In this document: positions 40,555 through 49,900 of the stretch, piece after piece
Numbering within the stretch: position 1 is the first letter of the stretch
How the letters are laid out: every line of letters starts with the position of its first letter
Source: Viridibacterium sp047600765
Lineage (GTDB): Bacteria; Pseudomonadota; Gammaproteobacteria; Burkholderiales; Rhodocyclaceae
NCBI GenBank assembly: GCA_047600765.1
Contig: JASGKF010000001.1
Location: 1,736,001 to 1,800,000 of the forward strand
Direction of reading: 5' to 3'
DNA length: 64,000 nucleotides
The notes under the pieces: generated by a model
What the model was told of the DNA's origin: nothing
What the model saw: only the letters and a program-made list of their open reading frames with translations
Databases searched by the model: none
Translations under genes and position numbers: made by a program

Positions 40555-42039
40555 ATGCGTCAGATCCTGCGCGATGGTGCGCTGGTCGCTCTTTCAACGC
40601 TCGCTGCCGGCAGCCTCGGCCTGCTTGCCGGCCTGTCATCGGGCGTCGCCGTTGGTGCCGCCGCCATCGCCGCTGGCGTGGTGGCCAGCATGCGCCTGGG
40701 CGCCGACACGCGCCGCCTCAACGATTCGCTGCAGGCCGAGCTGGACAACCACCGCGCCACGCGTGACTACATCCAGCGCGTGCTCGACGCCGTGCCCATG
40801 CCGATCTACGTCAAGGACGCGCAGAGCCGCTACCTCATCGTCAACAAGGCGCAGTGCGAGCAGTGGGGCAAGCCCATCGAGTCACTGCTGGGCGTGTGCT
40901 CGCCCGACCTCGCGCCGAATGCCACGGTCGCCAACACCATCCGCAGCGAAGACGCCGCCGTGCTGGGTGGCGAAATCGTCTACAAGGAAGAAGAGAAGCG
41001 CCACGCGGCGACAGGCGAAGAGCAGTTCCGCATCGTCACCAAGGCGCGCTGTCTCGACTCCGAGGGCAAGTACGTCATCGTCTGCGCGCTCTACGACACC
41101 ACGCACTGGCGGCAGACCGAACGCGCACTGCAACAGGCCCTCGAACGCGAGACCCAGCAGCGCCACCGCACGCAGGGCTTCATCCAGCGCCTCATCGACG
41201 TCATCCCCGATCCGCTCTACATCAAGAACCAGGAAGGCGCCTTCCTCGTCGTCAACGACGCCTTTGCGCGCGAACGCGGCACGCCGCGCCATGAGCTGAT
41301 CGGCAAGGTCGCCCATGTCATCGCCTTCAGCAAGGAGCTGGCACGTGGCACACCCGAGGAAGACCTCGCGGTACTGGCTGGCACCGATGTCGACAAGGAA
41401 CAGCACTTCGTGCACCCGCTGAGCGGCGAGGAGCGTTACCGCCACGTCATCAAGCGCCGCAGCACCGACCTCGATGGTTCGCCCGTCATCGTTGGCGTAC
41501 ATCTCAACATCACGCGCTGGAAGATTGCCGAGCGCGAACTTGCACGCCTTGCCAACGAGGACGAACTGACCAGCCTGCCTAACCGCCGCCGCTTCCTCGA
41601 CGATGCGACGCGCCTGATGAGCCATGCCGAACGCCACGACGAACCGCTGTCGCTGCTGTTGTTCGACATCGATCATTTCAAGCAGGTCAACGACGGGCGC
41701 GGACACAACGTGGGCGACAAGGTGCTGCGCCAGCTGGCCGCCCGCCTGCGTCAGCATCTGCGCGCCGAAGACCTGCCCTGCCGCTGGGGCGGCGAGGAAT
41801 TCGTTGCGCTGCTGCCCATGAGCGACGAGGGCCAGGCCATGCAGGTGGCCGAACGCCTGCGCACCGGCATCGAACGCGAACCCTTCGACGACAACTCCGA
41901 ACTGGTGATCACCATCAGCTGCGGCGTGACGCGCTGGCAGATCGGCGAAACGCTGGAGAGTCTCGTCGCACGCGCCGATACGGCCCTCTATGCGGCCAAG
42001 AATGCCGGGCGCAACAACTGCAAGCTGGCGACGGCCTGA
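40555..42039 (+). CDS. PAS-PAS-GGDEF diguanylate cyclase
   Basis: 494 residues. N-terminal hydrophobic hairpin (about 8-48), two PAS domains (about 65-185 with VLDAVPMPIYVKDAQ, and 200-325 with LIDVIPDPLYIKNQE), then GGDEF domain from LANEDELTSLPNRRRFLDD with CRWGGEEFVALLP, so the catalytic site is intact. Synthesises cyclic di-GMP. It is the second diguanylate cyclase in the window; with an exopolysaccharide locus 17 kb away, c-di-GMP control of matrix production is a natural idea (inference). Confidence 0.92.
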   Translation: MRQILRDGALVALSTLAAGSLGLLAGLSSGVAVGAAAIAAGVVASMRLGADTRRLNDSLQAELDNHRATRDYIQRVLDAVPMPIYVKDAQSRYLIVNKAQCEQWGKPIESLLGVCSPDLAPNATVANTIRSEDAAVLGGEIVYKEEEKRHAATGEEQFRIVTKARCLDSEGKYVIVCALYDTTHWRQTERALQQALERETQQRHRTQGFIQRLIDVIPDPLYIKNQEGAFLVVNDAFARERGTPRHELIGKVAHVIAFSKELARGTPEEDLAVLAGTDVDKEQHFVHPLSGEERYRHVIKRRSTDLDGSPVIVGVHLNITRWKIAERELARLANEDELTSLPNRRRFLDDATRLMSHAERHDEPLSLLLFDIDHFKQVNDGRGHNVGDKVLRQLAARLRQHLRAEDLPCRWGGEEFVALLPMSDEGQAMQVAERLRTGIEREPFDDNSELVITISCGVTRWQIGETLESLVARADTALYAAKNAGRNNCKLATA

Positions 42040-42045
42040 CTCGGC

Positions 42046-43359
42046 TCAAAGCACAAAGCGGAAATCCTCGACCAGCGCCCCCGGCAACAACGCGCTGTCC
42101 GTGCCACGCTGCCCATAGCTCATGCCGTCGATGAGCAGCTCGCGCTCCTGCGTCAGCGCCATCAGGTTGTCGCCTAGCATGCGGTACAGCGATTCATCAA
42201 AACGCATCACGTTGAGTGGCGCCACGATCTCGCCGTTCTCGACGCGGAAGCTCGCGAAGCGCGTCATGCCGGTCATGCGGCAACTCGCACGGTCCGAGTA
42301 GTTGAGATACCAGAGGTTGCTGATCCACACCCCCGTGCCGAGTGCAGCCAGCGCCTCCGCCTGCGGCAGCGTGCCAGCACCTACCTCGATGCTCGCCAGC
42401 GATTCGTCGCCATTGGTAACAAGGCCGTATTCACGCGCCGTGCGCGGCGAAATCAACGAGCCGACGAGACGCCCTTCTTCGATGAGGCTCACGCGCGGCG
42501 GCTTGATGAAACCCTCGGCCTGGAACGAAGGCGACAAGCCACCCGCCGTGTTCTCGCAGAAGGACACGGCAGCATTGAGTTGCAGCCCTTCGTCGCGCAT
42601 GCGGCGCAGCGAGCTGTGCTTCGTGCGCAGTGACTTCTCCGACACGCCGCCCCAGCCCAGCATGCCGATGATTTCGGCAAAGGCCGTGGGCGTGAGGAAG
42701 GCGCGGCAGGGGCCGGGCGCGATGCTCACAGCGGGTCGCTGCAGCAACACCAGCTGTCGCGCCGCATCGGCGAACTTGTCGCGGAAGGCCGCGCTGTCCC
42801 AACTGAAGCCAGCGTAGCTGCTCTTCACCGCTTTGTCAGCCGCGTGGTACAGGCTCCAGTCCAGATTGAAGCTCGCCACCTCGTGCCAGTTGCGCTGCCC
42901 CCAGGAGTTCGCGAAGCCACGATAGACCGGCCCGCTGGCGAGGATGCCGACGAAGTCATGTCCTGCGGCGACGCTCAGCACTTCATCAACGATGTCCTGC
43001 GTAGCCGGCAGCGCCGATGGCACGACACGCTCGCTTGACTGTGGTTCGGTCGATAACAACAGGTAAGGGTCGTCAGGCAGATCCGGCAACTGCGCACGCA
43101 ACACATCAATGAGCTGCACAATCAGCGCGGAATCACTGTCACGCAGACCACTCAGAGTCAGCTCGCCCTGTGCCTGACGCTGGCCGCTGATGAGCTTGAG
43201 GCTCAGGTAACGCTGCTGCACATGGCCGCTCTGACGGATCAGGCCGCGATTGAAACGCACGAAATCCGAAGACTCGGCGCTCAGCCAGCAGGTGAATTGT
43301 TCGTCGCCCTGGAGGCGTGCGTTGATCTCGTCGGCGAGTGCGTAAAACCAGGCTTGCAT
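42046..43359 (-). CDS. TldE/PmbA-like protein
   Basis: 437 residues from ATG 43359, which overlaps the TldD-like stop by one base. Family features: GFANSWGQRNWHE, SFQAEGFIKPPRVSLIEEGRLVGSLISPRTAREYG and LWYLNYSDRASCRMTGMTRFASFRVENGEIV. As in PmbA/TldE the HExxH metal motif is missing, so it should be the non-catalytic partner of the upstream TldD-like subunit; the TldD/E pair degrades unfolded peptides and processes antibiotic precursors. Confidence 0.88.
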   Translation of the reverse strand: MQAWFYALADEINARLQGDEQFTCWLSAESSDFVRFNRGLIRQSGHVQQRYLSLKLISGQRQAQGELTLSGLRDSDSALIVQLIDVLRAQLPDLPDDPYLLLSTEPQSSERVVPSALPATQDIVDEVLSVAAGHDFVGILASGPVYRGFANSWGQRNWHEVASFNLDWSLYHAADKAVKSSYAGFSWDSAAFRDKFADAARQLVLLQRPAVSIAPGPCRAFLTPTAFAEIIGMLGWGGVSEKSLRTKHSSLRRMRDEGLQLNAAVSFCENTAGGLSPSFQAEGFIKPPRVSLIEEGRLVGSLISPRTAREYGLVTNGDESLASIEVGAGTLPQAEALAALGTGVWISNLWYLNYSDRASCRMTGMTRFASFRVENGEIVAPLNVMRFDESLYRMLGDNLMALTQERELLIDGMSYGQRGTDSALLPGALVEDFRFVL

Positions 43360-44876
43360 CACGCCTCCGCTCCGAACACTTCGACATCGCTGAACAGACA
43401 TGCCGGCGAAGCATGACCGACGCGAATCACCTGCGAGGGCTCGGCCTTGCCGCAAAAGGGCGTGCCCATCACCGCCACGCTGTCGGCATTGCCCACCGCG
43501 CGCAGCGAGCGCCAGAAGGTCGCCGAGATGCCACGGTAGTTCGGATTGCGCACCACGCTCGTGAGCTCACCGTTCTCGATCAATCGACCGTACTCGCAGC
43601 CGAACTGGAACTTGTTGCGCGAATCGTCGATGGACCAAGACACATTGGCATCCATCAACACACCGCGCTCGACCGAAGCAATCATCGCTTCGACCGTGCT
43701 GTCGCCGGGCTCGATGTTGAGGTTGGACATGCGGTCCAGCGGCGGCCGGTTCCAGCCACTCGCGCGCGCACTCGCTGCGCCCGCAATGCCGGCGCGTGCC
43801 TGCGAGATGGCACCACCCAGCGGCCGCTGCAGCACGCCATCGCGGATCACGAAGACCTTCTCTGCCGGGCTGCCATCATCGTCCCAGCCATAGCTCGCAA
43901 ACTGCTCGGGCCGCGTCGGGTCGAATGTCACGTTGAGCAGCGGTGAGCCGTACTGGTGCTCACCGAACATGTCCAGCGTGACGAAGCTCGTGCCCGCGAA
44001 GTTGCGCTCGTCACCAAGGATGCGATCGAGCTCCAGCGGGTGGCCGATCGACTCGTGGATCTGCAACATCATCTGCGCCGGCATCAGCAACAGGTCCATG
44101 CGCTCGGTCGGGCAATTCGGCGCTTCGAGCAGGGCCAGCGCCTCGCGCGCAATGCCCGGCGCACACCCGATGAAGCCGCTGTCGCGCAACAAGGCGAGGT
44201 CGCCCTGCTGGCACAGCCCACCACCGGCGAAGCTGCGCGTCTGCGTGTCGCTGCCCGCGTTGGCGCTCACCGACAGATCGGGCATCACGTAACGAAACTG
44301 CTGCGCGATCTCCGCACCGTCGGCCGTCAGGTAGAGCTGGTCGCAGGCAATTGTCCACAACGAGGCCGACCAATCCACGATGCGCGGGTCCAGCGGGCAG
44401 GCCGCCGACTCGGCGAGCAGGATGTCGATGATCTCGCGCCGCGACGGCTGCACCGCGCCGCTCTGCGGGCTTGCGTAGCGACCCTGCGGACGCGGCAGAT
44501 CGATGCGGCTGTAATCCACCACCGAACGCCCCGCACTCGCCGCCGCCCAGTCTTTGGCCTTGGCTATCGCCGCCTTCAAGCCTGCCGCGCTGAGATCACT
44601 GGTCGCCGCATAACCGTAGCCGCCGCCATGCATCACCGTGATCATCGCGCCACGGTCGAACTGCGTACTCAGCGGTTGCAGCACGTTCTGCCGCACCACA
44701 GTGCGCTCGCTGCGTTCGTCGAGCAGGCGCAGTGAACAGAAGTCGAACGGCGGGCGCCAGTTGCTTGAAGAGAAGTCGGATGTCGTCCACGGCAGGTCGC
44801 GGCAAGAAAGATCAATGCCGCATGGTAATGCGCCACTCAGGGTTGTGCCGATGGGCGTGACGCGCCTGGCTTCCAC
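43359..44876 (-). CDS. TldD-like metalloprotease
   Basis: Zinc-protease subunit of the TldD/E pair: HESIGHPLELDRILGDE gives the HExxxH metal site, with LDMFGEHQYGSPLLNVTFD and GWDDDGSPAEKVFVIRDG around it. The start is unclear. The only upstream conventional codon is GTG 44876, 40 bp inside the epimerase 3' end; homology begins only at DFSSSNWRPPFDFCSLRL (about 44775), exactly where a direct repeat ends, and no ATG, GTG or TTG lies in frame between. The rearrangement that brought in the epimerase may have removed the native start. Confidence 0.85.
   Translation of the reverse strand: MEARRVTPIGTTLSGALPCGIDLSCRDLPWTTSDFSSSNWRPPFDFCSLRLLDERSERTVVRQNVLQPLSTQFDRGAMITVMHGGGYGYAATSDLSAAGLKAAIAKAKDWAAASAGRSVVDYSRIDLPRPQGRYASPQSGAVQPSRREIIDILLAESAACPLDPRIVDWSASLWTIACDQLYLTADGAEIAQQFRYVMPDLSVSANAGSDTQTRSFAGGGLCQQGDLALLRDSGFIGCAPGIAREALALLEAPNCPTERMDLLLMPAQMMLQIHESIGHPLELDRILGDERNFAGTSFVTLDMFGEHQYGSPLLNVTFDPTRPEQFASYGWDDDGSPAEKVFVIRDGVLQRPLGGAISQARAGIAGAASARASGWNRPPLDRMSNLNIEPGDSTVEAMIASVERGVLMDANVSWSIDDSRNKFQFGCEYGRLIENGELTSVVRNPNYRGISATFWRSLRAVGNADSVAVMGTPFCGKAEPSQVIRVGHASPACLFSDVEVFGAEA
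44791..44855. repeat. Direct repeat, left copy, flanking the epimerase gene
   Basis: About 65 bp beginning CCACGGCAGGTCGCGGCAAG and running through GATC..AATGCCGCATGGTA to CTCAGGGTTG. The right copy at 45986-46050 matches it at roughly 85-90% by eye. The repeat contains the epimerase stop and the region just upstream of the TldD homology. Confidence 0.85.
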
Positions 44877-45895
44877 TTGGAATACTTTTCAAGCAGCACT
44901 TTTTCCATCTGCAGAACCTCGTTAATGGGTTTGTACAGCGATCGATTACCGGTCGCGGTTCGATAGTAATCAAAGCTCCACTTTCTGGCACATTCATAGG
45001 TGTCTGCGAATGTCACCTCAGGATCCCTACAGGTCAGACCATTCGCGAACGCCATTGCGCTCGAGACTTTTGAAAAGTTGTCGTGCTCGGGGTATGAAAC
45101 ACCCAGACATCCTCCCGGAAGGTGCCAGGCATCCAGAGTCTTCACAAAGTCTGTCGGCAGATAAACCCAGTCACCTGTTCTTCCCGCGATTTTTTCGCAA
45201 ACGGTATAAAGCTGTCGGGACTGGAATGTGCGTTCAGGGCCAGCAAGATTGAAGGCCCCACATTTTCGCGCCTGCGCCATCCTGAGCGCCCACTCGGACA
45301 GATCCCGAGCATCGATCCACTGAATCGGCACACTTCCATCGCGCATAGTTACGATTGGGCCATCGTAGTGAAGTCGTTCAATCCAGTACGTTGCGCGACA
45401 TGTGAAGTCGTATGGCCCTGTAATGATCCCGGGTCTGACGACCAGATGGGCATGGGGCATGGCCTGCTGCAGGATCTCCTCGCAACTGCGTTTCTTGGCG
45501 CCATATCCCGGCCCCTGCCAATTTACGTCTTCGGGATTTTCCGGAACAGCTGGCAGCGTTCTTGAGTTTTCATGAATTTCGGGGGTGTCAAATTCATAAA
45601 CACTGATAGTGGATACAAAAACATAGAAACCAGTTTTATCTCGCAGCGCTTCAAGCGAGGCGCGCATTACACGGGGCAAGTAACAACTGGTGTCAACCAC
45701 GACATCCCATTCTCTACCCTTCGTAAGGCTTTCCAGATCACACTCTCGATCACCAATCAGATGCTCTACCCCGGTGATCGGTTCAGTTTTCATTCTGCCT
45801 CTATGAAGAACTGTAACGGTGTAACCAGCGGCAAGCGCAGCGGTCACAAAATGTCTTCCAAGAAACAATGTGCCGCCAAGGATCAAGAGTTTCAA
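44837..45895 (-). CDS. NAD-dependent epimerase/reductase, low GC, probably acquired
   Basis: 352 residues, extended SDR fold: MKLLILGGTLFLGRHFV with the GxxxxxG nucleotide-binding loop, FVSTISVYE, and the active-site-like GYGAKKRSCEE (Tyr-x3-Lys). Similar to reductase/epimerase proteins of the isoflavone-reductase or CSP41 kind. GC is clearly lower than in flanking genes and the gene lies between two direct repeats, so lateral insertion is likely. Its end (about eight codons, including the stop) reads into the left repeat. Substrate unknown. Confidence 0.85.
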   Translation of the reverse strand: MKLLILGGTLFLGRHFVTAALAAGYTVTVLHRGRMKTEPITGVEHLIGDRECDLESLTKGREWDVVVDTSCYLPRVMRASLEALRDKTGFYVFVSTISVYEFDTPEIHENSRTLPAVPENPEDVNWQGPGYGAKKRSCEEILQQAMPHAHLVVRPGIITGPYDFTCRATYWIERLHYDGPIVTMRDGSVPIQWIDARDLSEWALRMAQARKCGAFNLAGPERTFQSRQLYTVCEKIAGRTGDWVYLPTDFVKTLDAWHLPGGCLGVSYPEHDNFSKVSSAMAFANGLTCRDPEVTFADTYECARKWSFDYYRTATGNRSLYKPINEVLQMEKVLLEKYSKWKPGASRPSAQP

Positions 45896-45985
45896 AGTGC
45901 CGTCTTTCGTGCAAGTAATCTAAATGAGTCAACGGGTCGCCGTTTGGGCAGAAGGCGTGTTCGTAGAGCAAGAGCCGGGAACAAC

Positions 45986-46050
45986 GGTCCACGGCAGGTC
46001 GCGGCAAGGATGATCAATGCCGCATGGTACTGCCCTGCTCAGGGTTGCGC
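45986..46050. repeat. Direct repeat, right copy, flanking the epimerase gene
   Basis: Counterpart of 44791-44855: same CCACGGCAGGTCGCGGCAAG start, same AATGCCGCATGGTA core and CTCAGGGTTG end. It includes the stop codon of the M48 protease gene (46039-46041), so the repeat is derived from, or inserted at, that gene's 3' end. Confidence 0.85.
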
Positions 46051-46827
46051 GGCGAGCTCGCGATGCCGTTCGAACAGCCGGCGCGCCACCGGCAACACAG
46101 CCTCGGCCGCGGCCAGACGCCGTGCGCTGGCCGGGTGGGTCGCCACCACGGCCTTGCGCTCGCCTTCTGCTGCGAACTTGCGCAGCAGGCCGATGGCACG
46201 ATCCGGGTCGAAGCCCGCCAGCGCGGCGAGCATCAGGCCCACCTGGTCGGCCTCCAGCTCCATGTCTTCGAGCATGGGCGAGAGCCGCAGCAGCAAGCCC
46301 AGATCGAAGTCCAGCGCCGCATACACATCGCGCACCGAGCTGCCGATGCCAAAGGGCGTCAGCCGCCGCACGATGTCGATGGTGTCGGCCTCGTGGGCCA
46401 GGGTGATGTGCGCAATCTCGTGCGCGAGGGCAAAAGCCAGCTCCTCGCGCTGCAGGCCCTGCCTGCGGATGAAGGCTTCGGAGATGAACACGCGCCCGTC
46501 GGGCAGGGCCCAGGCCTCTTCGGCCGGCCGGCGCGTCACCACCAGTTGCCAGGCCTGCCCGGCACCGTCGGGGAACTGCTGCTGCGTGGTGCTGCGCAAA
46601 CGCGCGAAGATGCTGACGAGCTGCCCGCAGTAGCGCTCACAACCCAGCAGGCCTTCCGCGCGTGCCGCCTGCTCCTGCCGCTCCGCAGCCTCGGCCGCCT
46701 GCGTGCGCAGCTCGGCCTGCCAGTTGGCATTCGACTGCAACGCGAACAGCGACTGGGCCTGCGCCGGCTGCACGCACAGCGCGGCAAGCAGCCACGCCGT
46801 TGCGATGCCAACCCGGGTAGCGCTCAT
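46039..46827 (-). CDS. Periplasmic M48-family metalloprotease
   Basis: 262 residues from ATG 46827 (GGGAGG upstream). Signal peptide MSATRVGIATAWLLAALCVQPAQAQ. Zinc motif ALAHEIAHITLAHE and downstream ELEADQVGLMLAALAG (third ligand Glu) are intact, followed by THPASARRLAAAEA typical of M48 proteins of the BepA/LoiP kind. Those act in outer-membrane protein quality control. It has no TPR tail. Its stop lies inside the right copy of the direct repeat. Confidence 0.9.
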   Translation of the reverse strand: MSATRVGIATAWLLAALCVQPAQAQSLFALQSNANWQAELRTQAAEAAERQEQAARAEGLLGCERYCGQLVSIFARLRSTTQQQFPDGAGQAWQLVVTRRPAEEAWALPDGRVFISEAFIRRQGLQREELAFALAHEIAHITLAHEADTIDIVRRLTPFGIGSSVRDVYAALDFDLGLLLRLSPMLEDMELEADQVGLMLAALAGFDPDRAIGLLRKFAAEGERKAVVATHPASARRLAAAEAVLPVARRLFERHRELAAQP

Positions 46828-46985
46828 GGGGATCCTCCCACCGGAGAGCAACACCCTTGTCGCTCACCCTCTACCCAACGTAGTCACTGGTTCGCCCCGT
46901 TTCATCGGGACATGCCCGAATGATCACGTCACTTGGCGGTTATAGATCACGAACGGCATATTGATCTGTCGTTAGAATGATTTTC

Positions 46986-49900
46986 ATGAGCGCACATGAC
47001 GAACAGACACCCGGTGTGGTCGGCCCCTGCAGCGACACACTGCTGGATGAAATCGAGCGACAGCTCGACCAGGGCCTGTACCTGCAGGTAGATCCGCATA
47101 TCGAGGCGCTTGTCGCCGATGGCAGCCCACGCGCCATCGCGTTGGCCGTGCGGGCGCTGCGCTTCCTCGGGGCAGAACGCCGCGGCGACGCGCTGGCCCT
47201 GCAGGTCTGGCGCCGTCATCGCCACAACGCCACAGCGCTGGTCGGCAAGCTGCGCACGCGGCTGTACCGGCGCGGACCCTTCGTGGGCTGGCGCGAGTTC
47301 GAGCACCAGCCCCTGCCCGACGACGCCAGCCCCGGCGAGCGCGCCGACTACCTGTCGCTGCGCAGCTTCATGCTGTCCGGCCTGCGCGACTTCGCGGTGG
47401 CCGCGCAGCTGAACGCGGAAGCCCGCCAGCTGGCGCCACGCGACCCCTGGTTGCTGGTGGAACAGTCTTACATGCTGGAGCGGGCAGACCGTTACGAGGA
47501 CGCCCTGCGTGCCTGCGACGACGCCCTGCAGTTGTCACCGCGCTACCGCGCTGCCGTTCAGCAGCGGATCGAATTGCTGCTGTCGATGCGTCGTCGCGAC
47601 GAAGCCATCGCCTTGCTGCGGGAAGCCATGACCCACAGCGAGTGCATGGCCTACGCCATGCGTCTGTTCGATCTGCGCTTCGAGGATGGCGCGCTCGACG
47701 AATGCGAGACCCTGCTCGCCGAGGTGGTGCGCCAGCAGCCGCGCGCCGACCGCTGGTGCCGTTCGGCACACGCAGCGCGACGGGCCGACCTTGCCATGGC
47801 GCGTGGTCAGATGGAACTGGCGCGCGAAGAGGCCGGGCGCGTCGAAGGCAGCATCTTCTACAGCAACGTTGCCGAGCGCATCGCAGAGGGGCAGACACCG
47901 CATCGCGTGGTGCTGCCGGTCGCCTTCGTGCGTCAGCACTGGAACACCTGCGCGCCCGCCACGCTGGCGGCACTTGCCGAGTACTGGCAGCAGCCCGCCG
48001 ACCATCTCGAGATTGCCGAAGAGATCTGCTACGACGGCACCTCGGACAGCTCGGAGCGCAACTGGGCCAGCGAGAACGGCTTCATCACGCACGAGTTCCG
48101 CGTCAACTGGGATACCGCCACCACCCTGCTCGATGCGGGCATCCCCTTCACGCTGGTCACGACCTACACCGCTGGCGGCCACCTGCAGGCCGTCATCGGC
48201 TACGACCGGCTGCGCGGCTCGCTGCTGATCCGCGATCCTTTCCAGGCCACGCACGTGGAGTTCGACGCCGCAGCGCTGTTCGCACAGCATGCCTCCAGCG
48301 GGCCGCGCGGCATGGTGATGGTGCCGCACGCTCAGGCTGAGCGCCTTGCCGGCATCACGCTGCCCGACGCCGGGCTGTGGGACAGCTACCACGTCATCAA
48401 CCGCGCGCTGGGCAAGCATGATCGCGATGCGGCGCTGGCTGCCCTGCAAACCCTGCAGGCCAGCGATGCCGATCACCGCCTCACCTTGCAGGGGCAACGT
48501 ACACTGACGATCTACGATGGTGACGAAGCCGGCACCCTGGCCTGCACCGAGCGCCTGCTCGCGCTGTACCCCGACGACACCAACCTGCAGCTGTCCAAGG
48601 CGGCCTCGCTGGGCGTCATCGGCGGCCGCGCCGCCCACCTCGAATGGCTGGGCCAGCTCGCCTCGCGCCCCTGGCCAGATCCGCTGATCCTCGCGCGCTA
48701 TGCCGATCGCCTGTCCGAAGACAGCCGTCGTCTGCCGCAGGCCTTCGACATCGTGCATCGCGCACTGCGCCGCGCCAGCATCAATGGCCGCCTGTGGCTG
48801 CAGTGGGCGATCCTGACCTGGCAGAGCGGGCGCTACCGCGAGTCGTTGCCGCTGTACCGCTTTGCCAGCACCCTCTACGAAACCGACGAGGACGCCGCCT
48901 CGGCCTATGCGCGCGGTTGCCGCATCCTTGGCGACTCGCAGTCCGGCATCGCCCTACTGCGCGAACGCGTCACAGCGCTGGGCGGCAAGTCTGCCGCGCC
49001 GATGATCACGCTGTTCGAACAGCTCGAAGCCCTGGAGCGCACCGAAGAAGCATTCGGCGTACTCGACGATGCGCTGCAGCGGCATCCCGAAGACAGCCAT
49101 CTCGCCGTCTATTGTGCTGAAGCCCATCTGCGCTACGGTCACCTCGACCGCGCCGAGGCCCTGTTGCAAGGCATCCACACGCCACTGCGCCGTGCCAGCT
49201 GGCTGCGTGCGCAGAGCCTGCTGTGCGATGCGCGCAACGACTTCGAAGGCGCCTTGCAGCATGCGCGCGAAGCCAGCGCGCTGGAGCCCCTGCAGTTGCG
49301 CCACCACCGCAGCGTGGCCATCCAGCTGGCGCGTCGCGAAGGACGTGAAGCCGCCATCGCCTGGCTGGAAGCGGCCAGCAACCAGCACCCGCGCAACTAC
49401 GCGCTGGCCCGTCTGGCACACGAGTGGCTGCCCGCCGATCCGCCACGCGTCGAAGCGCACCTGCGGCGCCTGCAGGCAGCCCACCCCGGCGACGTGTGGA
49501 CGCTGCGCGAGCTGGCGCTGGAGCTCGGCCGCCAGAAACGCTACGACGAAGCGCGCAAGCTGGCCGATTCCGCCTTGCTACGTGCGCCCGAAGACCCCGT
49601 CACGCTGGGCATCCTCGCCTGGCTACTGCAGCGCACCGATGGTTATGCCGCCTCGGCACCCATCCTTCGCCGCGCCATCACACGCGACGTCGACTACGAC
49701 TACGCGCTGCGCACCCTGATCCAGGAAGCGCCCGACACCGCTACCGCCAACGAGGCCATCGCCTTCGTGCGCAGCGAGCTGGTGCGGCAAGTCACCACGG
49801 GCGACAGCCTGATGACTTTCCAGGAATGCGCGCAGACACGCCTGGCGCCCGATGAATTGCTGGCCGTGATGCGCGAAGCGCATGCGGCGCGCAGCGACCT

